Origin: Gemmatimonadaceae bacterium
GTDB taxonomy: Bacteria > Gemmatimonadota > Gemmatimonadetes > Gemmatimonadales > Gemmatimonadaceae
Assembly (NCBI GenBank): GCA_020853635.1
Contig: JADYYN010000159.1
Coordinates: 1-38,242, forward strand
Direction of reading: 5' to 3'
Length of the DNA: 38,242 bases
Positions 17,304-24,654 of the stretch are shown one piece after another. The notes below the pieces were generated by a model that did not search any database, was not told the DNA's origin, and saw nothing but the letters and a program-made list of their open reading frames with translations. The stretch's first letter is position 1. Each line of letters begins with the position of its first letter. A program made the translations under genes and the position numbers.

Positions 17304-18086
17304 GTGGCCCGCATCATCGCGATTGCCAACCAGAAAGGCGGCGTCGGCAAGACAACGACCGCCGTCAATCTCGCCGCCTCCCTCGCCGCTGCAGAGCAAC
17401 GGACACTGTTGGTCGACGGTGATCCACAGGGCAACGCGTCGAGCGGGATCGGCCTGGTGCGGGACGAGATCAAGGATACGATCTACGAAGTCCTGCTCGA
17501 ACCCACGGTCATCCACTCGGCGATCGTCCGCGAGGTACAGTTCAAGCACCTTGATGTGCTGCCGGCAACGCCGGATCTCGCCGGTGCCGAGGTTGAGCTG
17601 GTCGCCGAGGAGCAGCGGGAGCTCGCCATGCGTCGTGCCCTCGAGCTGGTCCGAGACGAATACGACTACATCCTGATCGATTGCCCGCCTTCGCTGGGGC
17701 TAATCACGCTCAATATGCTCGCCGCGGCAGATGCGCTCCTGATTCCGCTGCAGTGCGAGTACTACGCGCTTGAGGGTCTCTCGCAGCTCCTCAACACCGT
17801 GCACTTGGTGCAGCAGGGCGTGAACCCCGCACTGGGAATCGACGGCGTCGTTCTCACCATGTATGACGCACGCTTGAATCTCTCGCGCCAGGTTGCGGCG
17901 GACGCGCGCGAGTACTTCGGCGCGAAGGTCTTCGAGTCGGTGGTCCCGCGCAATATTCGCCTCGCGGAGGCCCCGTCATTCGGCAAACCGATCATCCTGT
18001 ACGATGTGGCTTCCGTAGGGGCTCAGGCGTATATGGGAGTAGCCCGCGAACTCATCGAACTCGGACGCGGCCGACAGGGTACCTGA
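17304..18086 (+). CDS. parA: Chromosome-partitioning ATPase ParA (Soj)
   Basis: The 260-aa protein starts at GTG 17304, directly with the deviant Walker A motif (IANQKGGVGKTTTAVNLAA, with the signature Lys before GGVGKT). VDGDPQGNASSG is the switch I/A' motif and DYILIDCPPSLGLITLNML the Walker B region. QCEYYALEGLSQLL and VVLTMYDARLNLSRQV are typical of chromosomal ParA, and the C-terminal ELIELGRGR is basic. No N-terminal DNA-binding extension is present, so this is the short chromosomal (type Ib-like) form. ATP-bound ParA coats the nucleoid and ParB-parS stimulates hydrolysis to move origins apart. Two parS sites and a long inverted repeat lie upstream. Confidence 0.97.
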   Translation: MARIIAIANQKGGVGKTTTAVNLAASLAAAEQRTLLVDGDPQGNASSGIGLVRDEIKDTIYEVLLEPTVIHSAIVREVQFKHLDVLPATPDLAGAEVELVAEEQRELAMRRALELVRDEYDYILIDCPPSLGLITLNMLAAADALLIPLQCEYYALEGLSQLLNTVHLVQQGVNPALGIDGVVLTMYDARLNLSRQVAADAREYFGAKVFESVVPRNIRLAEAPSFGKPIILYDVASVGAQAYMGVARELIELGRGRQGT

Positions 18087-18093
18087 AGGGTAC

Positions 18094-18222
18094 GTGGGTG
18101 GCGTCCGCGAGAAGCTGTGGGTACTCGGGCGGACCCTGATGGAACACGAGCGTCGTGCGACGCGACGACTCTCGGCGCTCGAAATGACCGAACTGGCATC
18201 ACACGGTGACGCGCCACAATAG
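18094..18222 (+). CDS. Possible small protein between parA and parB
   Basis: A 42-codon frame opens at GTG 18094, seven bases after the parA stop and preceded by GAAGGG, and closes at TAG 18220-18222. The predicted peptide is basic and helical in its middle (LMEHERRATRRLSALEMTEL). It fills most of the otherwise unexplained 187-base parA-parB gap. Alternatives are an untranslated spacer or a parB promoter region, since the 50 bases after the stop codon are AT-rich. There is no homology evidence, only position and composition. Confidence 0.35.
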   Translation: MGGVREKLWVLGRTLMEHERRATRRLSALEMTELASHGDAPQ

Positions 18223-18273
18223 AAGCATCAAAGCGCCACAAACAAACCTGTCATTCACGGTTCAGGAATACGC

Positions 18274-19227
18274 ATGAGCGTTGAGAAGGGAAGACGACTG
18301 GGCAGGGGACTTGAAGCGCTCATTGCGAAAGCTCCTGTCCGTACGGACAACAGCCTGCCGCAGCAGCCGGACCGCGCCCCCGCACGCGCGGCTGCGCCGT
18401 TGCCGGAATCTCCGCTCCGCAACATCCCCATCTCACAGATTCGGCCCAACCCGCTCCAGCCGCGCAAGGAATTCAAGGCCGAGGACTTGGCGGACCTTGA
18501 AGCGTCTCTGCGGGTGAGCGGATTGCTGCAACCGGTCACAGTGCGCACGGCCACCACCGGCACCGGATTCGAACTCATTGCAGGAGAGCGACGCTTCCGC
18601 GCGGCGCAGCGACTCGGCTGGGCGGAGATCCCGGCCATCGTGAAAGAAGTCGATGACCGACTGCTGCTCTCGCTCGCGATGGTCGAAAATCTGCAGCGCG
18701 CGGACCTCAATCCGATTGAAGAGGCGGAAGGATACGAGCAGCTGATCAAGGAGTTCTCGCTCACACAACAGGAAGTCGCGGACATCGTCGGCAAGGATCG
18801 GTCGACGGTCGCCAACACGCTGCGCCTGCTGTTGCTGCCGGCTTCGGTGCGCCGCTTGGTCTGGGATGGTCAGCTCACCATCGGCCATGCGCGCGCGTTG
18901 CTCGGCATGGGCGACGAATCACGAATCGCCGACCTCGCGCGCGAGGTCGTCGCCCAGGGGCTCTCGGTGCGTGAAGTGGAGCGACGCGTGCGCGAGGCCG
19001 CGCAGGCGCAGGGGAAGAAGCCCACCGCCGGCGGCACCGGCTCAACTGGCGACGTACGCTCGGCCGAGGTACGTCGTCTCGAGGATCGCCTGCGCAAACA
19101 TCTCGGCACGGATCTGAAGATTCTGCAGTCCGGGAAAGAACGCGGCGAACTCCGCGTGCCGTTCTACAGCGCCGACGACTTCGAACGCTTGGTGGCGTTG
19201 ATCCTGGGCGAGGATCTGTCGGAGTGA
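18274..19227 (+). CDS. parB: Chromosome-partitioning protein ParB (Spo0J)
   Basis: The 317-aa protein starts at ATG 18274 with AGGAA upstream. RLGRGLEALIA at residues 8-18 is the ParA-stimulating N-terminal motif. The CTPase/ParB domain shows IPISQIRPNPLQPRKEF, then ELIAGERRFRAAQRLG (GERRFRA, CTP binding) and MVENLQRADLNPIEEAEGY. The helix-turn-helix that reads parS is LTQQEVADIVGKDRSTVANTLRLL, followed by TIGHARALLG. A linker (GKKPTAGGTGSTGD) leads to the dimerising C-terminal domain. It binds the two parS sites about 1 kb upstream. Its stop overlaps the next start as GTGA. Confidence 0.97.
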   Translation: MSVEKGRRLGRGLEALIAKAPVRTDNSLPQQPDRAPARAAAPLPESPLRNIPISQIRPNPLQPRKEFKAEDLADLEASLRVSGLLQPVTVRTATTGTGFELIAGERRFRAAQRLGWAEIPAIVKEVDDRLLLSLAMVENLQRADLNPIEEAEGYEQLIKEFSLTQQEVADIVGKDRSTVANTLRLLLLPASVRRLVWDGQLTIGHARALLGMGDESRIADLAREVVAQGLSVREVERRVREAAQAQGKKPTAGGTGSTGDVRSAEVRRLEDRLRKHLGTDLKILQSGKERGELRVPFYSADDFERLVALILGEDLSE

Positions 19228-19835
19228 GCCGCAATCTGACCCCACGCCCGATCAAGGCGACCGGTGCGCGTGAAGCGCATGGGCGGATCCTCGATCCGAC
19301 CTCGGGACAGCTCTACGTTCATATGCATCGCGAGCGTGGCCTCTCGCACCGACACTATGTCTTGCATGGCTGGCAGGTGCGTTTGCTCAATCTGGTCCTC
19401 TCCTGGCCGATGCGGATCCTCTTCGTGGTCGCGCTCGTGACGTGGGGGTGGATGGCATCGCAAGCCGCGCGGGTTCCGTTCCTGGTTCAAGAAGTGAACA
19501 CGCTGCGACTCGAGGCGGAGCGACTCGATACACTGACGGCCACACTCGGCGCGCTGCAAGCGCGCTACGAACAGGTGCAGCGACTCATGGGCGCGGCGCA
19601 GGCGAAGCCGGAGTCGGACACGAAGCCACGGAATAGTGACGTGCGCGCAGCCGCAAGTGCAGCCCCGAGCGCGGCAGCGAAGTCCGACGCCCCGGCGGGA
19701 CCGACGCTGCGCATCGACACTGCGACGAAGACACTGACGAAGACCCCGGCGAAACCGGACTCCACCGGTTCGCGCGACTCCGTGCGCACAGCACCGGACA
19801 CGATCAAGCCCCCCGCATCGGGCACACCGCGCTGA
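19224..19835 (+). CDS. Membrane-anchored coiled-coil protein, bactofilin-linked
   Basis: The 203-aa protein starts at GTG 19224, overlapping the parB stop. Residues 1-55 are basic and probably cytoplasmic (RERGLSHRHYVLHGW). A transmembrane helix covers about residues 62-82 (MRILFVVALVTWGWMASQAA). A coiled coil follows at about 85-125 (VNTLRLEAERLDTLTATLGALQARYEQV), then a Thr/Ala/Pro/Lys-rich tail. This layout resembles the N-terminal half of the M23 metallopeptidases often encoded beside bactofilins, but the peptidase domain is absent. It may tether bactofilin or ParB to the membrane (inference from context). Confidence 0.75.
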   Translation: MSRNLTPRPIKATGAREAHGRILDPTSGQLYVHMHRERGLSHRHYVLHGWQVRLLNLVLSWPMRILFVVALVTWGWMASQAARVPFLVQEVNTLRLEAERLDTLTATLGALQARYEQVQRLMGAAQAKPESDTKPRNSDVRAAASAAPSAAAKSDAPAGPTLRIDTATKTLTKTPAKPDSTGSRDSVRTAPDTIKPPASGTPR

Positions 19836-19868
19836 TTGCAGCGTTCACACATGAAGCAGGAGCACGCG

Positions 19869-20306
19869 ATGGCGATCTTCAGTGGAGAGGACGGGAAGTC
19901 GAAAGGCGGCGTGCGCGCCGGCGAGAACACGCTCTCAATCGTTTCGGCCGGCACGACCATCTGCGGCGACATCGAATGCAGCGGTGTGCTGAAGGTCGAA
20001 GGGCGCATCGAGGGAAGCGTGCGCAAGGCACGCCAAGTCATGCTCGCCAAGGAAGGCGCGATCCAGGGCGATGTGATCGCCGGTGAAGTGGTGGTCGGTG
20101 GCGTCATCGATGGTGCCGTCACCGCAACAGAACGGCTTGAGCTGCAGCACACAGCGGTCGTCAATGGCGACATCACCACTCGCTCGATCGTGGTAATGGA
20201 AGGCGCCCGTATCAATGGTGGCTTGAAGATGACGGAGATCGCGCTCGTGACTGGCGCGGAGCAGCCGAGTGATTCCCGTGAGGCCAAGATCGCGCGCAGA
20301 AGCTGA
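19869..20306 (+). CDS. Bactofilin
   Basis: I chose ATG 19869 because AGGAG lies six bases upstream; an earlier ATG at 19851 lacks that spacing. The 145-aa protein is a bactofilin: a disordered start (residues 1-20), then a right-handed beta-helix made of short repeats. Examples are LSIVSAGTTICGDIECSGVLKVEGRIEGSV, VMLAKEGAIQGDVIAGEVVVGGVIDGAV, LELQHTAVVNGDITTRSIVVMEGARINGGL. Bactofilins polymerise without nucleotide at the inner membrane and organise cell shape, polarity or, in Myxococcus, ParABS positioning. Lying in line with parAB here strengthens a segregation role. Confidence 0.93.
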   Translation: MAIFSGEDGKSKGGVRAGENTLSIVSAGTTICGDIECSGVLKVEGRIEGSVRKARQVMLAKEGAIQGDVIAGEVVVGGVIDGAVTATERLELQHTAVVNGDITTRSIVVMEGARINGGLKMTEIALVTGAEQPSDSREAKIARRS

Positions 20307-20351
20307 CAGTAGCTTGCCACTTACGAGACAGCAGCGAATCAACGTAGAGCA

Positions 20352-20360
20352 TTATCCACA
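20352..20360 (+). promoter_or_regulatory. DnaA box 1
   Basis: TTATCCACA is the perfect high-affinity DnaA box. It lies in an AT-rich island (bases 20341-20400 contain 22 G/C of 60), rare in this GC-rich window, between the bactofilin gene and the BMP lipoprotein gene. Confidence 0.6.
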
Positions 20361-20399
20361 GAGAATGTTGGAAGTAGTCATTTGTTTACATTATGACGT

Positions 20400-20424
20400 C
20401 AACACGTTGCAATAAAATGTGTTG
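20400..20424. repeat. Inverted repeat in the BMP gene leader
   Basis: CAACAC (20400-20405) and GTGTTG (20419-20424) are perfect inverted arms around a 13-base AT-rich spacer containing TAAAAT, a plausible -10 box. It may be an operator for the importer operon. The arms are short. Confidence 0.3.
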
Positions 20425-20436
20425 GAAGGCGATACT

Positions 20437-21423
20437 ATGGTGAAACTGCTCCGATTGTTTGTTATTATCCACACGGTACTGCTCGCAACTGCCTGTGGTA
20501 CAAAGACTTCCGGCAACGACGGCGCCTTCCGCGTCGCACTCCTGACCCCGGGACCAATCTCAGACCAAGCGTGGAACTCCTCAGCCTACAAAGGCTTGGA
20601 GCGCATCCGCGACTCGCTCGGTGCCGAGATCAGCCACATCCAGACAAAAACGCCGGCAGAGTTCGAGGAGAACTTCCGGCAATACGGCGCCAAGGGCTAC
20701 GACCTGGTCATTGGTCACGGGTTCGAGTTCCAGGACGCCGCCCAGCGGGTCGGGCCGGAGTATCCGAACACCATCTACGTCACCACGGGCGGGTCCGGCA
20801 CGGGTCCGAATATCGCCGCGCTGTCGTTCGCATTCGACGAACCCTCCTTCTTCGCCGGGATTGCGGCGGCGTCCGTCTCACAGAACGGTGTCATGGCTGT
20901 GCTCGGCGGCACGGAGCTCCCACCGGTCAAGTCGAGCTTCGCTGCGTTCGAGGCTGGTGCGCGGTCGGTGCGTCCAGACATCCAGATCCTTACCGCATTC
21001 ATCGGAAACTGGGATGACGCCGCGGCGGGCAAAGAGCAGGCACTCGCGCTGATGTCGCGTCGCGCGGATGTCATCTTCCAGAATGCCGATGCGGCGGGGC
21101 TCGGCGCGTTCCAAGCCGTGCGTGAGCGCGGCAAGGCGTGGATCATCGGCGCGAACGCTGACCAGAATCAAGTCGCCCCCGAAGTCACGCTCGGCTCGGT
21201 GGTCATCGATCTGCCGCATGCGTTCCTCCTCGTGGCGCGCGAGGTACAGGACGGTTCGTTCACGCCGCGCGTCGTCCATCTGGACACGAAGTCGGACGTG
21301 GTGCGGTGGGTACCGAATCCGTCGGTCCAGGTGCTCTCGAAAATGGTGACCGATCATATCGATGGGCTACGCGCGCAACTGATCGCGGGCACTTTCACGC
21401 TGCCGATGGCGAGCGCCCCGTGA
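20437..21423 (+). CDS. BMP/PnrA-type ABC transporter substrate-binding lipoprotein
   Basis: The 328-aa protein starts at ATG 20437, after GGAAGG. A lipoprotein signal runs to the lipobox TAC (LLATACGTK). The BMP (Med/PnrA) fold is recognised by VALLTPGPISDQAWNSSAYKGL, FEENFRQYGAKGYDLVIGHGFEFQDAA, NIAALSFAFDEPSFFAGIAAA, ADVIFQNADAAGLGAFQAV and AWIIGANADQNQ. The aromatic and Asp/Asn residues in these segments bind the base and ribose in PnrA. The family carries purine and other nucleosides (Treponema PnrA, Bacillus Med/BmpA). It is the first gene of a five-gene importer operon. A DnaA box lies within its signal-peptide codons. Confidence 0.9.
   Translation: MVKLLRLFVIIHTVLLATACGTKTSGNDGAFRVALLTPGPISDQAWNSSAYKGLERIRDSLGAEISHIQTKTPAEFEENFRQYGAKGYDLVIGHGFEFQDAAQRVGPEYPNTIYVTTGGSGTGPNIAALSFAFDEPSFFAGIAAASVSQNGVMAVLGGTELPPVKSSFAAFEAGARSVRPDIQILTAFIGNWDDAAAGKEQALALMSRRADVIFQNADAAGLGAFQAVRERGKAWIIGANADQNQVAPEVTLGSVVIDLPHAFLLVAREVQDGSFTPRVVHLDTKSDVVRWVPNPSVQVLSKMVTDHIDGLRAQLIAGTFTLPMASAP
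20465..20473 (+). promoter_or_regulatory. DnaA box 2
   Basis: A second perfect TTATCCACA, in the same orientation and 113 bases from box 1, sits within codons 10-13 of the BMP lipoprotein gene (residues IIHT). It may be a regulatory or origin-related site, or coincidence within coding sequence. Confidence 0.5.
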
Positions 21424-22199
21424 GCACGGTGGCGCTGTCGGAGGTGGAAGCGCATCTCGAGTCGCTGCTCGGGATCTCCAGTATTCCCGACTACCCTCCC
21501 GCGCTGAACGGCGTGCAGGTGGAGCACCGCGGTCCGGTGCGCCGGATCGCGGCCGCGGTCGACTGCTCCCATCGCACGATCACGGCCGCCGCGTCGCAGG
21601 GCGCGAATCTGCTGCTCGTGCATCACGGACTCTTCTGGGGCGGTCTCCAACCGATCGTCGGTGCGCACGCAACGCGCATTCGGGCGCTCTTGGATGCGGA
21701 CATGGCGTTGTATTCCGCGCACCTGCCGCTGGACGCGCATGACACGTTCGGAAACTCGCGGTTGCTTGCCGCAGCTCTCGGACTGACGCCGACGGCCGGC
21801 TTCGCCCGACATCAGCACATCCATTGCGGTGTGCGTGGCGAAGCCGATCTCGACACCGCGACACTCATCACGAGAGTCGGAACGTGGGCGACGCCATGGG
21901 GCCACCACACGGTCGCCTCACCGATTCCTGCCGGCCACCGGACACGGCGCTGGGCGATCTGCTCGGGGTCCGGTGCGCAGGTCGACACCTTGAAAGAGGC
22001 GTACGCAAGCGGCGTCGACACGCTGATCGTCGGCGAAGGGCCGCATTGGACCGCCGTCGATGCGGAAGAGCGCGGCTTGGTGATCGTCTATGCGGGACAC
22101 TACGCGACCGAGACCCTCGGCGTGCGTGCGCTGGCCGCGCACCTCTCGACGACGTTCGGCGTTCCCTGGGACTTCGTTCACGCACCGACGGGGCTGTGA
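21420..22199 (+). CDS. Nif3-like dinuclear metal centre protein (DUF34)
   Basis: The 259-aa protein starts at GTG 21420, overlapping the BMP stop as GTGA. Nif3/YbgI motifs are present: YPPALNGVQVEH near the N-terminus, LLLVHHGLFWGG (two metal His), ALYSAHLPLDAHDTFGN (His and Asp), then VGEGPHWTAVDAEERG and VYAGHYATETLGVRAL with the last His and Glu ligands. The family forms ring hexamers with a two-metal site. GTP cyclohydrolase-like or metal-insertion roles have been proposed, none settled. Its stop overlaps the ATPase gene start as GTGA, so it is embedded in the importer operon rather than appended. Confidence 0.92.
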   Translation: MSTVALSEVEAHLESLLGISSIPDYPPALNGVQVEHRGPVRRIAAAVDCSHRTITAAASQGANLLLVHHGLFWGGLQPIVGAHATRIRALLDADMALYSAHLPLDAHDTFGNSRLLAAALGLTPTAGFARHQHIHCGVRGEADLDTATLITRVGTWATPWGHHTVASPIPAGHRTRRWAICSGSGAQVDTLKEAYASGVDTLIVGEGPHWTAVDAEERGLVIVYAGHYATETLGVRALAAHLSTTFGVPWDFVHAPTGL

Positions 22200-23701
22200 C
22201 GCGCGAGGCCGCGCTCGTCCTGTCGGGTATCCGACATCGGTTCGGCCGGACCCTTGCACTCGATGACGCGTCCATCGCGGTCCGGCGCGGCACCGTGCAT
22301 GCCCTTCTCGGCGAGAACGGTGCCGGCAAGTCCACACTCATGCGGATCGCCTTCGGCATGCTCCGGCCGGAACACGGAACGATCCATCTCGACGGTGACG
22401 CCGTCGCGTTCGCGTCGAGCGCTGAGGCGATCGCGCAGGGCATCGGCATGGTGCATCAGCACTTCTCCCTAGTCTCGACGATGCGCGCCGTGGAGAATGT
22501 CGCGCTCGGTGCACGCGGGAGACTGGATCTCGCTGCGACCGCCGCGCGCATGACGGCGGTCGCGCACGCGACCGGATTGACGATCGACCCCGCCGCCATG
22601 TCGGGTGATCTGAGCGTCTCTGCGCAACAACGCCTTGAGATCGTGAAGGCGCTGGTGCGCGACGCACGGATTCTCATTCTCGACGAACCCGGCGCGGTGC
22701 TCACGCCTGACGAGCGCGCCGAACTCGACCGTTGGCTGCGACACTTCGCGGACGGTGGTGGCACCGTCGTGCTCATCACGCACAAGGTCCGCGAAGCGCT
22801 TGCGGTCGCCGACGATCTCACCGTGCTCCGCCGCGGGCGCACCGTCCTGCACAGCGCGCGCGCCGACGTCACCGAGGATGCCGTGATCGACGCGATGACC
22901 GGGGAGTCTGACGTTGGTGCCGCGTGGCGCATCGCGCGAACAGAATCCGACCGACCGACCGCAGGCGCGGCGGCGCTTCGAAGTGGCGCTACCGGCACCC
23001 CGGTACTCGCACTCGATCACGTCCACGTGGTCGACGAACGTGGCGTGACTCGCCTGGCGGATGTCACGCTCACGATCGCGCGAGGCGAGGTCCTCGGCGT
23101 GATCGGCGTCGAGGGTGCCGGCGCGCGCGAGCTGCTGCGCGTGCTGGCGGGACGTCTGCTGCCGTCGCAAGGCACCGTGACGCGTCCGGCGCACGTGGGA
23201 TTCATCCCCGAGGACCGTCTCCACGATGCGGTCGTGCCGACGTTCAGCCTGACGGAGAATCTCGCGCTCGCCGAGGCCGGCGCGGCACGCGGCACACTCG
23301 ACTGGCGCGCGTTGGTGGCACGGACCGTGGACGTGATCACCGCACACGACGTCCGGAACGGTGCACCGGAGCGCCGCATCGATACGCTGTCGGGTGGCAA
23401 CCAGCAGAAGTTCGTGGTCGGGCGTGAGGACCGGATCGGTCTCGACGCCTTGGTCGCGGAGAATCCGACCCGCGGTCTCGATCTCCGCGCAGCGCATGCT
23501 GTGCTCGACATCGTGCGCCGCACCGGCGGCGGCGATGTGCCGTCGCGCGCTGTGGTGTTCTACTCGACGGACCTCGATGAAGTGCTGTCGGTCGCCACGC
23601 GCGTGGTCGCCTGCTTCAACGGGACGGTGCGTGAGGTGCGTCCCGCCGAGGATCCTGCAGACCGAACGCCGTACGCGCGCGCGCTCGTGGGCGCGAGCTG
23701 A
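22196..23701 (+). CDS. ABC transporter ATP-binding protein, double nucleotide-binding domain (nucleoside type)
   Basis: The 501-aa protein starts at GTG 22196, overlapping the Nif3 stop. The first domain has Walker A GENGAGKSTLMR, Q-loop MVHQHFSLV, a signature reading SVSAQQRLEIVKAL instead of SVGxQQR, and Walker B ILILDEPGAVLTPDE, where the usual Thr after DEP is Gly. The second domain has a degenerate Walker A (GVEGAGARELLRVLAG, no Lys), then LSGGNQQKFVVGRE and LVAENPTRGLD, as expected for the BMP/sugar family. It energises the permease pair encoded next. The second site is likely the poorly hydrolysing one. Confidence 0.93.
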   Translation: MTREAALVLSGIRHRFGRTLALDDASIAVRRGTVHALLGENGAGKSTLMRIAFGMLRPEHGTIHLDGDAVAFASSAEAIAQGIGMVHQHFSLVSTMRAVENVALGARGRLDLAATAARMTAVAHATGLTIDPAAMSGDLSVSAQQRLEIVKALVRDARILILDEPGAVLTPDERAELDRWLRHFADGGGTVVLITHKVREALAVADDLTVLRRGRTVLHSARADVTEDAVIDAMTGESDVGAAWRIARTESDRPTAGAAALRSGATGTPVLALDHVHVVDERGVTRLADVTLTIARGEVLGVIGVEGAGARELLRVLAGRLLPSQGTVTRPAHVGFIPEDRLHDAVVPTFSLTENLALAEAGAARGTLDWRALVARTVDVITAHDVRNGAPERRIDTLSGGNQQKFVVGREDRIGLDALVAENPTRGLDLRAAHAVLDIVRRTGGGDVPSRAVVFYSTDLDEVLSVATRVVACFNGTVREVRPAEDPADRTPYARALVGAS

Positions 23702-23703
23702 CA

Positions 23704-24654
23704 ATGGATGCACTCGCCGCACTGTGGGACGGCGCGTTCGGATCGGCCTTCGCGATCTGGTCGGCGACGCTGGTGCGCGCCACACCGTTGCTGCTCCTCG
23801 GGCTCGCGGTGGCCCTCGCATTCCGCGCCGGCCTGCTGAACATCGGCGCCGAGGGACAGCTGTTGATGGGCGCGGTGGGTGCGAGCGCCGCGGCACTCAG
23901 CTTGGGCACGGCTCCGCGCGCGATCGTGGTGTTGGCGATGTTGGCGGCGGGCGCGACGGGCGGTGCGCTCTGGAGCGGAATCGCGGCGTGGCTCAAGCGA
24001 CGCTTCGGTGTGTTGGAGGTGATCAGCACGATCATGCTCAACTTCATCGCGGCCGCCCTCGTGAGTTGGTTGGTCCGCGGTCCGCTACAGGAACCGACCC
24101 GCATCTACCCGCAGTCCTCGACCTTCAGTGCTTCGGCGCATTGGCCCTTTCTCATCCCGGGACAACGACTCCACCTCGGCTTCGCGATCGGCGTCGTGCT
24201 GGCACTCGTGCTGTGGTGGTGGTTCGAACGGACGGCCGGTGGATTCCGGGTGCGCGCGGTCGGCGCCGGCGCGCGCGCCGCCGCGAGCGCCGGTGGCGTC
24301 GACGTCGCGTCGACGGTGATGCGCGTCTTTCTCGTGAGTGGCGCGATCGCCGGCATCGCCGGTGCCGCCGAGGTGGGTGGCGTCACTTGGGCGTTATATG
24401 AAGGCCTCTCGCCCGGGTACGGATACACCGCGATCGCCGTCGCACTCCTCGCGCGACTCGACCCGCGCTGGATCATCGCCACGTCGATCTTCTTCGGGGC
24501 ACTCGAGGCCGGTGCCGCGGCCATGCAGCGCGACGCACAGGTGCCGGCGGTCGTGGTGCAGATCGTCGTGGCGCTGGTGGTGCTGGGCGTGCTCGCGGTG
24601 ACTGCCCTGCGCGACAAGCAGATGGCCCAGCGCCTCGCCGTGGACGCCGAGTGA
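23704..24654 (+). CDS. ABC transporter permease, BMP/nucleoside type (first subunit)
   Basis: The 316-aa protein starts at ATG 23704, two bases after the ATPase stop. It has about eight to nine hydrophobic helices. Family motifs are RATPLLLLGLAVALAFRAGLLNIGAEGQLLMGA, GVLEVISTIMLNFIAAALV and GGFRVRAVGAGARAAASAGGVDV (the cytoplasmic loop that contacts the ATPase), then SPGYGYTAIAVALLARLDPR. With the following gene it should form the heterodimeric channel (YufP/YufQ or NupP/NupQ type) for nucleoside uptake across the inner membrane. Confidence 0.92.
   Translation: MDALAALWDGAFGSAFAIWSATLVRATPLLLLGLAVALAFRAGLLNIGAEGQLLMGAVGASAAALSLGTAPRAIVVLAMLAAGATGGALWSGIAAWLKRRFGVLEVISTIMLNFIAAALVSWLVRGPLQEPTRIYPQSSTFSASAHWPFLIPGQRLHLGFAIGVVLALVLWWWFERTAGGFRVRAVGAGARAAASAGGVDVASTVMRVFLVSGAIAGIAGAAEVGGVTWALYEGLSPGYGYTAIAVALLARLDPRWIIATSIFFGALEAGAAAMQRDAQVPAVVVQIVVALVVLGVLAVTALRDKQMAQRLAVDAE

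Noticed and set aside
22469-23896. 475-codon minus-strand frame opposite the ABC ATPase gene
   Set aside because: It is antisense to a protein with complete ABC motifs and spans the ATPase-permease junction.
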